Positions 25,053-36,952 of a stretch of DNA of 64,000 nt are shown in pieces. The translations under genes were made by a program, and so were the position numbers. Source of the DNA: Heterobilharzia americana (taxonomy: Eukaryota > Platyhelminthes > Trematoda > Strigeidida > Schistosomatidae); contig OX104134.1 in the NCBI GenBank assembly GCA_944470555.2, forward strand, positions 107,130,701 through 107,194,700. Direction: 5' to 3'. Numbering within the stretch: the first letter of the stretch is position 1; each line of letters opens with the position of its first letter. Below the pieces are notes generated by a model that saw only the letters and a list, made by a program, of their open reading frames with translations, was not told the DNA's origin and searched no databases.

Positions 25053-26654
25053 AGAGAAAAGCCATGAGATTTAGAACTGAATGGACAGCTTGTGATTTGT
25101 GAAACAGATATTATGGCTTTAGATAAGGTATTTTAAACCACCACTTGATTTTTATAAAGGGTTTTATGAATGTGACCTAGATCTCACTGCTGAAGTATGA
25201 TTAGTCTTATGTTTTCTGAGCTTGTGAATTGGAGTTTTTAAAGTTTTGTAACTTGTTAAATATTGAAAATTTGTAATTACAGGTGGAAATACATAGGAAA
25301 ATGTACAATCGACCACATGGTGAAAGAATATTGTTTATAAAATAAGGTGAAGTGAGGTTACTTGTACAGTACTCTTATAGTAACGTAAAGATAAGTATTC
25401 TAAGTCGAAAATTCATTTGCATTCATTAGTTTTCAACACTTAGGGAATTATGTAGGATGTTTACTACGCTAACATCACACCCTAAAAGTCGACCGCATGA
25501 TTACTTCTAAGTTTAAGCTACTTTCCGATTATTTTTATCATGGTTTTCTAATGTATCAGTTTTCTCATTTTCACTTTGCACGACTATGATTTACAATCTT
25601 TTTAACTTGATGATAATATCAAAAGTTCCATTCACCAAAATAAGATGAAAATTTTTGAAGTTTTAAGTAGAGGATTTATAAATACCTGATTTAAGTGAAC
25701 GGTTTTTGAAGATGCTATAGATTACAGTTTTTTACCAGGTATTTTCTTACCGGGTACTAAAATAAAATTCATTTAATGGGCTTTCACGTGTTTGCATATT
25801 TTAAAATTCAGCTTATGATGCATTGGTTACATTTAATTTATTTATCCTTGAAGTGATTTTTCAAATGAAACCTTATTCATCTAATTTCCAAAATACTTTC
25901 TTTTCTTTTAAACAGTTAATCATGATGGGTAAAGGGTTACAAAGTTATCTTATTAAATATTTATATACACTAAATTGACGTTCAGCACAATAAATAACAG
26001 CTGTGTTGTACGATACATGGCGACGAACTGTTCGTGAACAAGTAACACCGAATTTTATTTGCAAAATAACACTTTTCTTGACAATCCAATCATTTATCAT
26101 TTATCAGTACTATTAGAGCAGACAGTAAAGTACAAATCTATAGTTATTTATAAAGCGATGGTGCATTCAATTTAAATATCAAGTATAAGGTGGGATCGAA
26201 ACCCACTGGCTCATTTTAGAAATGTCAATTATATTTTCATTCAGGATAAGGTGGCTGAGATTTTCTATTGTTTGTTATTGAACTATCTCAGTAGATCGTT
26301 CGTTTCTTCACCCAATTATTGTGGATTTGTTGGGGATAGTCCAACAATCTTTTAGAGCATATTCATTGTTGGATTTGAATAAGCAGTCTTAACCTTTTTT
26401 TAAACAATTAACGCTAAGACGTCAAGTGTCAGCGGTACGCTATATGAACGCACACAAACAGATGTGCATGCTTATGACTAAAACATTTTTCTTCAAATTA
26501 TGCCTAAATAAGAGAAATTATTTAACAGGAAAACTGCAGAGAGTTTGGTTTTAAAAATGGGGAAAAATTGGAAATTTTTTCCAGTTGGATAAAAAATGAT
26601 TCCAAACTGCTGGGATACCATTTAAAACATAAACAAAAAGTCACTAATTGATTT
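25053..26654. other. AT-rich DNA, no gene recognised
   Basis: No coding or element signal. A short palindrome-like GGGATCGAAACCC at about 26190 is box-B-like but isolated. Confidence 0.45.
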
Positions 26655-26728
26655 CAAGTTGAAATTAATCTTGGACTGACATTACTTAGAGGAATATTGG
26701 AAACCTGGGAGCAATGGACAGCTGTTTT
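26655..26728 (-). mobile_element. Hammerhead SINE 3' fragment
   Basis: The minus strand carries the end of the hammerhead SINE: a GAAAC-like remnant (AAAAC), AGCTGTC, CATTGCTCCCAGGTTTCCAATATTCC, then a GTCAGTCCAAG tail similar to the copies at 38950 and 52445. Only the part from just before the cleavage site to the 3' end is present. It lies head to head with the fuller plus-strand copy next to it. Confidence 0.65.
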
Positions 26729-26759
26729 GAAATGAGAACAGTTACTCAACGACGAAAAT

Positions 26760-27005
26760 AGATGGAGGTCGTACTTTATCGTCAACTGACACAAATAGGA
26801 AATATTGACCACTGGATCCCGACCCAGTGCCTCAACCGTAACGTTTTGGCCATGGGACCTGAAAGTCCTTGGTTCGATCCCTCGCGTAGTCATGGGCACG
26901 CACTGCTGAGGAGTCCCATACTAGGGCGAAACAGCTGTCTAGTGACCCCAGGTTTCCAGTGTTTCTTCAAATGATGTCAGTATATGAAGAATTTCAGCCC
27001 GGAAT
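26760..27005 (+). mobile_element. tRNA-derived SINE with hammerhead
   Basis: A degenerate box A-like region (CGACCCAGTGCCTCAAC, ~26820) and a strong box B (GGTTCGATCCC, 26872-26882) indicate a tRNA-derived pol III promoter. These are followed by a TCATGGGCACG linker, a near-intact type I hammerhead (26901-26944) and a 3' region CCCAGGTTTCCAGTG...TGATGTCAGT. The same order occurs in copies at 2395 (minus) and 52365. It has no protein-coding role. A non-autonomous element mobilised by a LINE or Penelope-type RT is the likely interpretation; the partner is unknown. Confidence 0.75.
26901..26944 (+). ncRNA. Minimal type I hammerhead ribozyme motif
   Basis: In order: stem I CACTG, core CTGAGGA (26906-26912), helix II GTCC/GGGC with a 7-nt CATACTA loop, core GAAA (26928-26931), very short stem III CAG/CTG, cleavage triplet GTC ending at 26939, and stem I return strand TAGTG. 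Core nucleotides match the hammerhead consensus CTGANGA and GAAA. Relative to the 38911 copy, two changes convert Watson-Crick pairs to G-U wobbles, so pairing is kept. Stem III has no room for a loop; such mini-stems in Penelope-like and retrozyme hammerheads are known to act as dimers. Confidence 0.75.
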
Positions 27006-27929
27006 CAATCAATAAATCACCACAAACCTTCAGACTGAAATAATTCACTAGTTTTCTTTTTGTGAATTAGGTGTCTTCGATTTCAGAAATCGTGAATTTA
27101 TTACTTGGAGATCGAATGCAACACATTTCTGGCCAGTGATATTGCAATTACTTTAAAAACAGTGTTTTTAGTGCAATATGATAAGTTTGGGAACCCGTGA
27201 GATATTAAATGTCATCTTATCATAGTAATTTGCATCAGTTCACAGAATTATTCTTATGATAAGATTATGATTACTCTGAGATGTCGTTAAAATAGCTAGA
27301 GGATTTTCACCCATGTCAAAATTTTGAAACAGTTTTCAGTTTTAATAAGCTCTTAATGAAGTATCCTTAGGAAGAGCTTTTGAAAAGAAGTTCTGGAGAC
27401 TAAATTGAGGCGTCAGATCAAAGATTAAATATAAAAACCCATGTTTTTCCATAATTCATAATATGTGGTTTACTCTCTCAAATAAATTTCATGATATGTC
27501 TGTGATATCAGGCAATCAGTGATGGTAAATAATCAAGTTTTCATCATGTTTATGGCACAGGGATGTCACATTTAACTATTGAGACGTCTTTTTAGAGGGA
27601 CGTAGACTGCTGAACATTATTGACACAGTCAAAATTTATTTGCAATAATTAGTCAGAAATGGAATACAAGTATGAAATATGCCTAATTTTAATGTTTCCA
27701 GTGTATTCATATGGAGTTTTCATGATTAATCATATACGATAGTCAGGTGTTTTGTTCAGTAAACTGTTGATACCTTCCAATATGAACTCCGAATTACTTT
27801 TTTTCAGTATATGCCTAAAATCATGGAAAAGTATTTCATCATACAGTTAAGATAACTTTTCACTGGATTCCAATTTGTAACTAGGCCGCATATACACAAC
27901 TTGTTTACATAGGTTAAGGTGTTTAAAAA
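27006..27929. other. AT-rich DNA, no gene recognised
   Basis: No coding or repeat signal identified. Confidence 0.45.
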
Positions 27930-28760
27930 ATTCATTCAGCCACAATCGAAAAGGTCGGTAAAACGTTTCCGCGAAAACTACTCAGTCTGGCCTGCAAACG
28001 GACAACGGAAATGCATCTCCAGTTCGATAATAGAACACCTCGTAAACTCAGGTCACTTAGCTCTTTTCGAGAGCTCATTCAAATTCTTCTCAGGGTTCGA
28101 TCAAACCACTCGAATGGAGTAAATTCAAAGCATCTGTCCTTAGTTGAAGCACTAGCCATCCAGAAGTTCAAACCAGCGTTATGTGGCCAAAAACGGTACG
28201 TCCAACCTTCATCTTTGCCATGGCCATCGTAAAGCCTTGTCTGCCATAGATTCATTTGTATGAGGCAACTACACATGTGTACCTTATTCATTCTTCGAAT
28301 CTGTCAAAGATTTAACCTGCACTACGTAATTACAATCTCATTTTCATAATACCCTGTTCATTTTCATACTGTGTCATAGGCATATCGGGTATTACATAAT
28401 CGTAGTTTTATCTTCATAAGCCTTCGTTCAGTTTCCTACTTTGCCGTAGACCCATCCTGTATTACGTCATTACATTTAATTATTTCATAATCCCTTGTCT
28501 ATTTTCCAACTTCAAACACAAGTGTGTGTTAATTAACTTCCTTTCTTTATTCAATATATTTTTCCGCCTGACCGGAAACAATTCTGTAACATTCTACCCA
28601 CTGTAACATACATTCACGAATGTACAGCTTAGTAAATGACTTCGTGGAGAAGTGAAATTTTTCTTCGCTGAAACCATGTCTTGTCAATTCCAAATACCTC
28701 ATGCTATAATTTATTTCGATGGTGACTGTTAGTGAAGCAGTTTTTAATCTTCTCTTTGAA
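27930..28760 (+). mobile_element. Penelope-like element 3' fragment (GIY-YIG region)
   Basis: Two overlapping frames encode the end of a Penelope-like GIY-YIG endonuclease: RFRENYSVW, SSSIIEHLVNSGHLALFESSFKFF (frame at 27919), then after a frameshift SKHLSLVEALAIQKFKPALCGQKRYVQPSSLPWPS (28125-28232). The HLVNSGH and EALAI.K..P.LC patterns are typical of the C-terminal end of PLE endonucleases. The CGxxYIG catalytic part lies upstream and is missing. An AT-rich 3' UTR follows; its end (about 28620-28690) matches the end of the PLE at 49660-50690, which supports common family membership. Non-functional. Confidence 0.75.
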
Positions 28761-31760
28761 AATTATGCATATTTTTGATATTTTACAAACGTTTTGATAA
28801 AATGGTAATCCGAAGTGATGTTGAAGATGTACAACAAATTTTGATCTGATAACCTTCGAAACCTTTTACGTATGATGTTGATTTGTTTCTTAGCACAAAA
28901 TACTGCCAGCATAAATCACGTCAGCATTCATAGCAAAATAAATCTATCAAAAAGCATATTTCACGTCTCAGTCAAAAACAGTACTGATAAGTCTGCTACT
29001 GCTATATATATATATATATTTATAAGTGCTATTCACTAATTTGTACTTCTTTGCAAAGTCACAACATTATTCAGAATTTCATCTCAAGGTTTTAAAATCA
29101 AACTTTATAAGTTTATGTACCACTTCAACGAGATCATTGATGAGAAAGTCTGCCAAATATATTTCAGCTAATTTTATGTTATTTTTGTCGGAAAATTTTT
29201 CGAACAGGATTGCACTGATATAGGTACTACTTAGCCCTACTTTTACTGAAGTCAAAGTTTACGAAATAATTATTCATTATATGAAGTATTGTTATTAAAA
29301 TCCTTCCCAGGACAACTCGTAATTTTGCAGTAATATACACATTTTTATTCACTGTCATCAACCAAAAAAATGAATTAATTTTCAGTTATTTTGTAGCAGT
29401 TAACTTGATTTACAGTATATTTTTAAAAACGATTACAGTTATACTTTACCAAGTACATAATTAGAATTTGCTGTCTAACATCTAAGGTATAACGTGGAAA
29501 TCAGTAGACATGACAGCATGCTAAAGAACTTTATAATTTGGGTTACTTTCTAGTCAAGTTCCCTGAAAAAGCTGGCTACGATGTTTCACAAGACATTGTT
29601 TATTAGATGATTGTGACATTTATATATTACAGGTAATAGATGAAACAAGATCATTGTTTTAGATAAACAGAGGTGCTATTATGACATTCATTTTATACAG
29701 CTGAAAATAGATGAATTTTATCTTAGTTCAAAGTAAAAAGCGACAACCTGACGAAGCTAATAAGTAAAAAACTTTCATTTCCTTTTCTTCTAGAAACAAG
29801 AAAATATAACTTGCTCTGGAATATCTATCGAAATAACCGGCAAATTTGGAAGTATGATATAATTCCAGATCCATCCAGTTATACTTACAGCATACTAGTG
29901 GTAGTTTCAACCAGAAAAGCATTTTCTCAGCACCTCATAAAATACTCAAACATATACTACAAGATGTAATAATAAGTCTTCTTCAGAAAGTTGTAAAGAT
30001 GGCTGACAGGGTCATAAGAAAAAATTATGTGAGTGCAGACAGCTGGCATATCTTCGTAAAATTCAGCGGTTCTCTAATAGTCTCAGTGTTACTTGATTAA
30101 GTTATAGACTGACTTCAAGATGTTAAATTTTTATGACATTGTCATGTTATTCATTCAATTTACGTTTAGGTCCTGTGTAACCTTTATTCTCACTTGGTAT
30201 AACTTTTAAATTCATTTATTCTTCACAACTAATCGTTGCATTGGTTTTATCTTCAGATTTATTCATTGTATAATGATCTTCTTCCTTCATTAGCCTTCTT
30301 GTGGGATAGTTGGCCTTAAACTTGTAAACTTGCAATTCTGAAAAAGGTTGAGTACTTCACAAATGCAGGCAACCTACACATATGTATTTTTTATATAAAG
30401 CTCACTTTATATGAAGGATGAATCTAAGAAAAATTTGATGAAAATACTAAATGGGCTCATTCGTTCATGGTGACAAAATGGAATTCATGTAAATCCCCTT
30501 TAATGAATGAATCTCCTCTGCCAGATGAAAAGTAATTTCGTAAATATGAAATAGTTGGTCAGTGAGAGGTTTAAAAACCACTTGTACAGTATAAGTTATT
30601 GCTTTGGAAAGTCAGTCATATGGTTAATAAAAGGAATGCAATAAGAAGCAAAGTTGTAGTGAAAAAATTTACTGGGAATGACAGAACGAAAATAACGGGA
30701 AACAACATAAAGTCATATGACTACAGATTTTGTTTTGGACTTTAGTGTTTTGTTAGTAGACAAAGGTGCTTTTGGGATTAAGCTATTCTTCGTACATGAT
30801 GAAATTCACATATGAGCATCTATATCTTAGACGGACAAATTTATAGGTTCATTCTGCTGTAAGAAACATGGTAAACATCTCAGCTTACATCGGTGTCTCT
30901 ACAGTTCTTAAAAACAAATCAGAAAAGGATATTAGCGCTTCAGACACCCGTCTAACATACGTTTCAGAGCAAAACTATTAGTTTTGGAATAAGCTGGTGA
31001 ATAGCTTTTATTTATTTTGACGTTCATTCCTTTCTACGTGATTACTAATCATCTCCCATTTGGAAATATTTAACTGACGTCGTTTTTACAGACTAGTAAA
31101 GGGAGAGTTACTATTTCATTCTAAAATTATTGATGCTTTTCATGTCATCTATCAGTCACCATAATTTTCAGCTACCAGTGCTGTCTTCTTATTTGACAGA
31201 AATCTGAAATGACGACTAACAGAGTAGTTTTACTATTAGCTTCATTTATTGCATGTAGGATTCATATAGTTAATTACTATAGTGACATTCGCTATTACAA
31301 GTGTAATATTTTGTACCTACAACCTGCAGGGTGACTTCTATAAATCTTTCATAAAATGTAGTGAACGTTATCATGTACATGGGGTTTTCAGCTGCAGAGA
31401 TCAACAGAGGCGTAAACATTCATATGCATCTATGCATCCACTGTGTAAAATAAAAGCTTTTAATTTTTTATCGGAAAGCTGATATTTTTGTATCTGTCTG
31501 GCTCATTATGATTAAACTTATAAAAAGCCTTTTTTGTTGTTCAATAAACCCAATAAACTTTATTTTGAACTTGTTAATCGTATTCACTCCCTCAAAATGA
31601 TGTCAGCTCAGTAACGTGATCTGCTGTGTAAGTACAGGTATACGTTCAGCCACTTCATGTTTTCATAACCTGCTTTAAAGGACTTCATTTTGCAAACTCC
31701 TCTGCACTTTTATCAACAAAAAGAACAAACAGAAAAAACCTAGATAAACCATGAACTTAC
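28761..31760. other. Probable intron or flank of the Ig-domain gene
   Basis: This lies downstream (minus strand) of the Ig-domain exon and should hold its first intron, because the exon ends at a GTAAGT donor. I could not find the next exon. A TA microsatellite occurs at 29003-29019. ORFs 29026-29223 and 29728-29922 have no recognisable domain. Intron status is an inference from the donor site. Confidence 0.45.
31755..31760 (-). other. Splice donor GTAAGT
   Basis: The complement of ACTTAC gives a perfect GTAAGT directly after the Ig-fold G-strand codons (LYLEV), which places the exon end at 31761. Confidence 0.75.
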
Positions 31761-32154
31761 GAACTTCTAAGTAAAGCCGATGTTGATCAGACCACTGTTC
31801 ACCATTGAAGCCAACATAAGCAGAACTATGACACGTATAAACACCAGCATCATTCATAGTCACATTTGGTATGACGTATAGTTTGCTGTATCCCAGTACT
31901 TTACCTTCTGGATTTTCCCATCTATATTGTACTTGTCTCGGATTGACCTCTGGTGGCAAATCAACTGAACAATTTAGGACGACTTTACGCCCCAGCAGCA
32001 CAACCCATCGTCGTACATGACTGGGTTGAGTTGGTTGAAGTATTCCATGATAACGTCTGTAATTACTACCATAATTTGGTTGCCATTCCGTTTGACAAGA
32101 AACAGAAGTCAATAAGGCAGCTTGTAAGATTAATATGATGCTGAATAGTTTCAT
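31761..32154 (-). CDS. First coding exon of a secreted/surface Ig-domain protein
   Basis: The ATG at 32154 opens a 131-codon frame plus one base, ending at a GTAAGT splice donor (complement at 31755-31760), so the following intron is phase 1, common for extracellular modules. Residues 1-20 (MKLFSIILILQAALLTSVSC) are a textbook signal peptide. A V/I-set Ig fold spans ~50-131: first Cys at 62 (VVLNCSV), core Trp at 79 (YRW) and the DxGxYxC hallmark at 102-108 with the second Cys at 108. N-glycosylation sequons are at Asn61 (NCS) and Asn97 (NVT). The frame running past the donor to 31675 is intron read-through. The partner exons, membrane anchor and ligand are unknown. Composition is richer in GC than the flanks, as expected for a true exon. 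Confidence 0.85.
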
Positions 32155-35100
32155 GCTTCAAAGAGTAATTTTACTGCTATTTCTTTCACCTTCAAGAACA
32201 AGAATATTTAGTTTTACTTTTTTAGTAACAGTAATTTCAAATATATATTCGGCATATAAATATTGGAAAACTGTAATAGACAGGAGCCGGCCGCTTATTT
32301 TAAGCACTCAGCTGTTTGCTTCAGTAGTTCGATAAACAGACATACGACCTTGAGGTTATTTTTTGGTGCACACACATCTACAAATGGGTTGTTAAAGAGA
32401 TATAATAGGAGCATTTACATAAACATGTATGAAAGCATACAATGATGCAGATGAAGCCAACTTCTACGTTTACGTGTTTAGCCTACGCATAACAAGAAAT
32501 CATTCATTGAATTGTGCCGGTAGGAGGAAATTACATACACTATTAAAAAAACACTAATCAGGTGAGCAAAATGGGTAAAAACAGTTCAAAAACCAGAACA
32601 AATACAGCAAACAGCACTTTTATGAAATTATTCTAAAATCAGCAGCTGAATGCAAGCACGTATGCAATATCTTTTTGGACCATTTACAATGGATTTTATC
32701 ACTACTTAGGTGTTGACATAAATAAGAAGTGATGTGATAGAAATTACTAAGGATAATGATGACAAATATGAAGTCCGTAGTTAAACCACTAAGATTACTT
32801 TCCGAAACCCCAGTTTTAAATACTTTAGCATTAGGTATAACACCGTGAGTATAAAACAATTAAGAACCATATATATTCCTATATTCCTTTCAATTTCCCG
32901 AATTTCGAATCGACAGATTGTAAGTCTCACCCATTTATTTAGTGATGCGAAAGGTGTACGACAGCTTGGATTGATTGGTTGAAACCAAGTGACTTAAGCT
33001 ACAAGCCGTAGATTTGGAGGGATCGCTCACTTGATCTGCTGATACATTAGTTTTTCCTCGGATGAATACCTTTGAATAAAAATAAATCATGTGAGTATAC
33101 TATCATGAGACACAAAGATAATTTTCAACTATTGTGTAACTGCGAGTAAAGTTGTGAACTTCACCTGCTTTTTCCGAACGTGCGGATAACCAACAGATTT
33201 AGTTATCTCCACTTAACATTTAAACGATAACTAGCTTTTTCTCAGCGAAACGAAGAGTTATTCAGCTTATCTAAGCGGTAATCCTTCATATATAACCCAA
33301 TGCCTGTAAAAGATTTTGCTTGATTCTAGATTCTGTCTCTTATATAAAAGCAAACAGTTTGGAATAAAAGAACCAAAAGCCTCCTTGATAATCAGTGGAA
33401 CACTTGACCACACAATTGCAAACATAACATAAATTATAACGCTTGAATCTCGCTGTGGAAAGTAGTTCCAAAATCTTTTGGACAAACGACATAAAAATAG
33501 TAAAAGGGATTACTTCAGCTAAAATTCTGATTGAAAATACACAAATATTTAGTAAAATTACACACATTTTAATGAATTCTCCCAGAAACTGTTCATAAAT
33601 TGAACCTACTGAATATTAATTGGTAGCTAATTATTACGTACAACTTGTATAAACTACTTACGCCTTTTAATCAAACACAAAAACATAAGGAATGGTAATA
33701 ATAATAATACTAATGGCAAAGATAATGGTAACAAATACTGTTAGGCAAACGAGCGGCTCCTTTTTCCATGTAATTCAAACATTTTGTTGTGTTCTTCTGC
33801 TTAATTCAGATGTAAATCATGTTTGGTCACCTGATGAACGATAGTTGTTTGTCCACCCAATTTTACAATAATTACATCCAAGGTAAAGCTATGAATGGAA
33901 AGAATGAGTGCACTACGATCTAACCAGTTACAAAAACCCATACTGAAGTATCTGAGAAAAGCATGTGAGAGTCATTTGGAAGGATTTATTAATTTAGATT
34001 AACACGACCTTAACGAATGCATATTACTATATGACCGTTTCAGCACACATTTACGACAAAGAATTTATTCATTCATGATAGGAAATTCAGTATAACTTGA
34101 TTATTTCTAATTGGTTGTACAAATTATGTTCTTAGCTGAATGTGGAATAACGGCTGTTTACCTCTACCATCGTTTCAGTTGGTGTCTAGTTGAATCTTGA
34201 AGGCATCACTTGGGAAATTTCTTCGAAAATTTTCAATATAAGCAACTGATACTACCTTCTTAATATTTTAACTAAGCATAGCAATAACTCTTTTTAAAAT
34301 GACATCCAGCATAAGTTTAATAAACACCAGTCCACTGTGAATCACTGATTTAAAAGGCACATTACCATAAGCACAAACATGGCTTGTGAGGATGCCTGGA
34401 ACAAAAGTGTATAATACTGAAAATGGCTGTATACTTTCTGCAATTTTACACTTACATACATACTAAAGCCGAAGTAGGAGTTGATGATTAACTAGAAGTT
34501 AAACAAAATGCATCTTTTAAAAATTACAAACATAAAGCTTTTAAAATAATTTAGAGGAATGATTTTGCCTCTGGCATTATTTTGCAGACAGTACAACTGA
34601 TCACACTGACAGAAAAGTATATTGAGCAACTTTGCAAAACACCTTGCATTAGAAAGACAGCGTAACACGATAAATAAACCAGCTACTGGCGTACTATATT
34701 CTGAAACGGCTGTATTACTGTATTTCGGAATTTTAATGCTTATGAAAATAAGAGAAAATTTTAACCGCTGTTATGTTAATTTCTTCTGCTAATATATATA
34801 TAAGTTAATAATAATCACTGTTTTCGGGAAACTAATACCTAATCTGTGACGACAACCAAAATCAAGTGAGCTTTTGTCAATCGATGAGAATTTAGTGGAC
34901 TGGATCAACATTACTTCTAATTGATTCAATCAATTTTTACGTCAGCAAGTAATTAATTTGAGTACTGGATACTATTCTTTCTATTTCTAAGAACTCAGGT
35001 ATGCCCTGCACCTTCAAGGAAATAACAATCAACAAATACGTCAGATGAAAGTCTGAAACAACTTACTTTAAACAATTACTAAAGCACTACATTCATGAAT

Positions 35101-35594
35101 CTTCATGGATGATGGATGTCATTCAGTTATTTTATATGTATGTAATAAAAAATTGCCACCCCTGCTAATAATGAAGAAATAAGGCCAGCATAAACATTAC
35201 CTACACCTTTGATGAAAAACATAGACAGGATGACAAAGCAGCTCTGTCTTCACAAATTACAGTCTTTGGATGTATACCTTTTCGAGGATGAGCTATGATA
35301 GCTGTTTTGAGAATACCGTTCTCAAAAGAATCTCAAAGATGAAGTAAAGTATACTACTGATAAATTAAGGAACTGCATAACTTGCTTTTCAGAAGAATGC
35401 AGTACAAACAAATTAGGTGGTGAAAATTGAAGACCGAACACATTCATGAAGTATGGTTGATTTCAGTGTACTAACATAGATTGAAGAACCTTCTGAAACC
35501 TTGAAGGACTGGACAACCATGATAAAAATCACCTTAAAATCAGTCAATCCCTACAAACTACTGGCAGAAATACTGTCAAATGCTCACAAACCAA
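32155..35594. other. Upstream region of the Ig gene; no other gene recognised
   Basis: On the minus strand this is the 5' side of the Ig exon and may contain its 5' UTR and promoter; I cannot place either. Hydrophobic ORFs at 33267-33567 (minus) look like AT-rich chance frames. An AAT-rich run lies at 33697-33715. Confidence 0.45.
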
Positions 35595-35700
35595 TCCCTT
35601 TCAGGTTGATATTCAGATTCATGCATGTGCTCTACTGAGGAGTTTCATATAAGGCTAAAATAGATGTCCAGTGTTACGACTTTTTCAATGGTTCTACAGC
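35595..35700 (+). mobile_element. Decayed hammerhead SINE
   Basis: The core block CTGAGGA survives (35635-35641). Helix II is disrupted (GTTT...GGCT), GAAA has become TAAAA, and the cleavage region ATGTCCAGTG remains, followed by the CAATGGTTCTAC tail. The ribozyme should be inactive. The tRNA-like 5' half is barely recognisable. Confidence 0.5.
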
Positions 35701-36040
35701 AAATGTCCGTTTGTGATCAATAGTAGCTGAAAGCCAATTCCTTCATACAAATCACCAACCGATTTGTTATCCAGCGAAAATTGTGATAAGCTAGAAGATA
35801 GAATTCCAACAGATATAATAAAAAGCCGTTTTCAAAATTTAATTGTTTCACGCAATTTGTTATTTATTAGTTTTGATGGAACGTTTTACGTAGACCGTAA
35901 GATTTTCCCGCTGGACCGATGAAGAAACCCCAAAAGAAGATTTCGATTTCGCCACCGATGATGCTTTATGTCTAATATCTTGCCGCAAAAACTCGAAGAT
36001 CTACAGACAGTAATCAAGAAGTTGACAGAGGAGACAGAGC

Positions 36041-36086
36041 AGGGTAGGGCAGGGTAGGGCACAGCAGGGCAGGGCAGGGCAGGGCA
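36041..36086. repeat. AGGGC/AGGGT pentamer repeat inside RTE copy E
   Basis: Tandem pentamers within coding sequence that corresponds to the KLTEEAAKTGLQVN segment of copy A. A complementary, differently sized expansion occurs at the same place in copy F (45505-45540). Confidence 0.9.
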
Positions 36087-36153
36087 TGTCGGCGAAGATG
36101 CGACTTCTCTCAGGTGAATGTAGAGAAGACGGAGGTGATTCAGATACTCAACC

Positions 36154-36192
36154 AACAACACCAACAACAACAACAACAACAACAACAACAAG
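36154..36192. repeat. (CAA)n tract in RTE copy E
   Basis: Expanded CAA trinucleotides at the position that encodes the His/Gln tract in copy A. Confidence 0.9.
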
Positions 36193-36601
36193 GACAGTAA
36201 CAACAACAAACACCAATCACCATGAACGGGAGAAATCTGAAGGAAGTTGTCTCCTTCGCCTGCCACCTAGGCAAGACAGCACGCTTCCAACTACGGGCAG
36301 TGGAACAGGCACAGATGAGGATGTCAAATCCAGCCAGGATCGGAGTGGCAGCAAGACAGGTTTTCATTTACCTGAAATCAGTGTGGAGATCTACAGCACA
36401 CAACTCAGCATAATGTGGGAACAACATCCAGATTTTCAACACTCAAGTGAGTCACAGCCTCGATATGGCTGACAGGCTTGGCGCGTTACGGAAAGCAATT
36501 ACAACAAACTACAGACAAATATCATGAGGTGCTGCCTACGCTCACTCAATACTGAATATCGATGAGATGGTCAGAACAATGGCAATAATGAACAAGGAAC
36601 T

Positions 36602-36637
36602 CTGGCTAGCTGGCTGGCTGGCTGGCTGGCTGGCTGG
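36602..36637. repeat. (GGCT)n repeat in RTE copy E
   Basis: About eight GGCT units inserted directly after the KELW codons (AGWLAGWLAGWL reading). Copy A has ERTNQEP there with no repeat. Confidence 0.95.
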
Positions 36638-36952
36638 AAACAAACCAACTAACCAAAAACTCATCGCACAACAAATATGTAGAAGAAAGTGGATATGGAT
36701 TGGGTATACACTGAGAAGATCGATAGGGGACATCATACACGAGGCCAGGTCGTTGAGTAGAATTTAAATGGGAAAAGACGAGTTGGGCGTCTGAGGTTAG
36801 GGTGACATGGAGGAGATCGTGTGAGGGAGAAATGAAAGTTTGTGGGCATTGATGGATCCAGGTTGAAAATACTTCAGAGAAGAGAGTGGAATGGAGACGT
36901 GCTACTGTGTTTCATTAGGAACCCAAGTGAAAAATAATGATAATAATAATAT

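Larger units (their letters stand above)
35885..36952 (+). mobile_element. RTE retrotransposon 3' third, repeat-expanded (copy E)
   Basis: Begins near the RT active-site region (FDFATDDALCL equivalent at 35940-35975) and runs to an AT-rich tail at 36931-36952. The order of blocks matches copy A: LEDLQ.VIKKLTEE, a CAA tract, INGRNLKEV, YLKSVWRS, LLRS...RW, RRKWIWIGYTLRR, RR.SCE, ALCFIRNP. Several sites hold expanded tandem repeats absent from copy A. No long ORF remains. Confidence 0.85.

Noticed and set aside
26180..26215. Box B-like palindrome GGGATCGAAACCC
   Set aside because: No box A, hammerhead or SINE tail nearby.
31675..31760. Extension of the Ig frame to a stop at 31675 with a hydrophobic tail
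   Set aside because: It lies after a perfect GTAAGT donor; the hydrophobic Phe/Leu-rich tail is better explained as intron read-through, although an unspliced form with a membrane anchor cannot be strictly excluded.
33267..33567. Hydrophobic minus-strand ORFs upstream of the Ig exon
   Set aside because: AT-rich chance frames without signal cleavage site, splice sites or conservation evidence; the two overlap in different frames.
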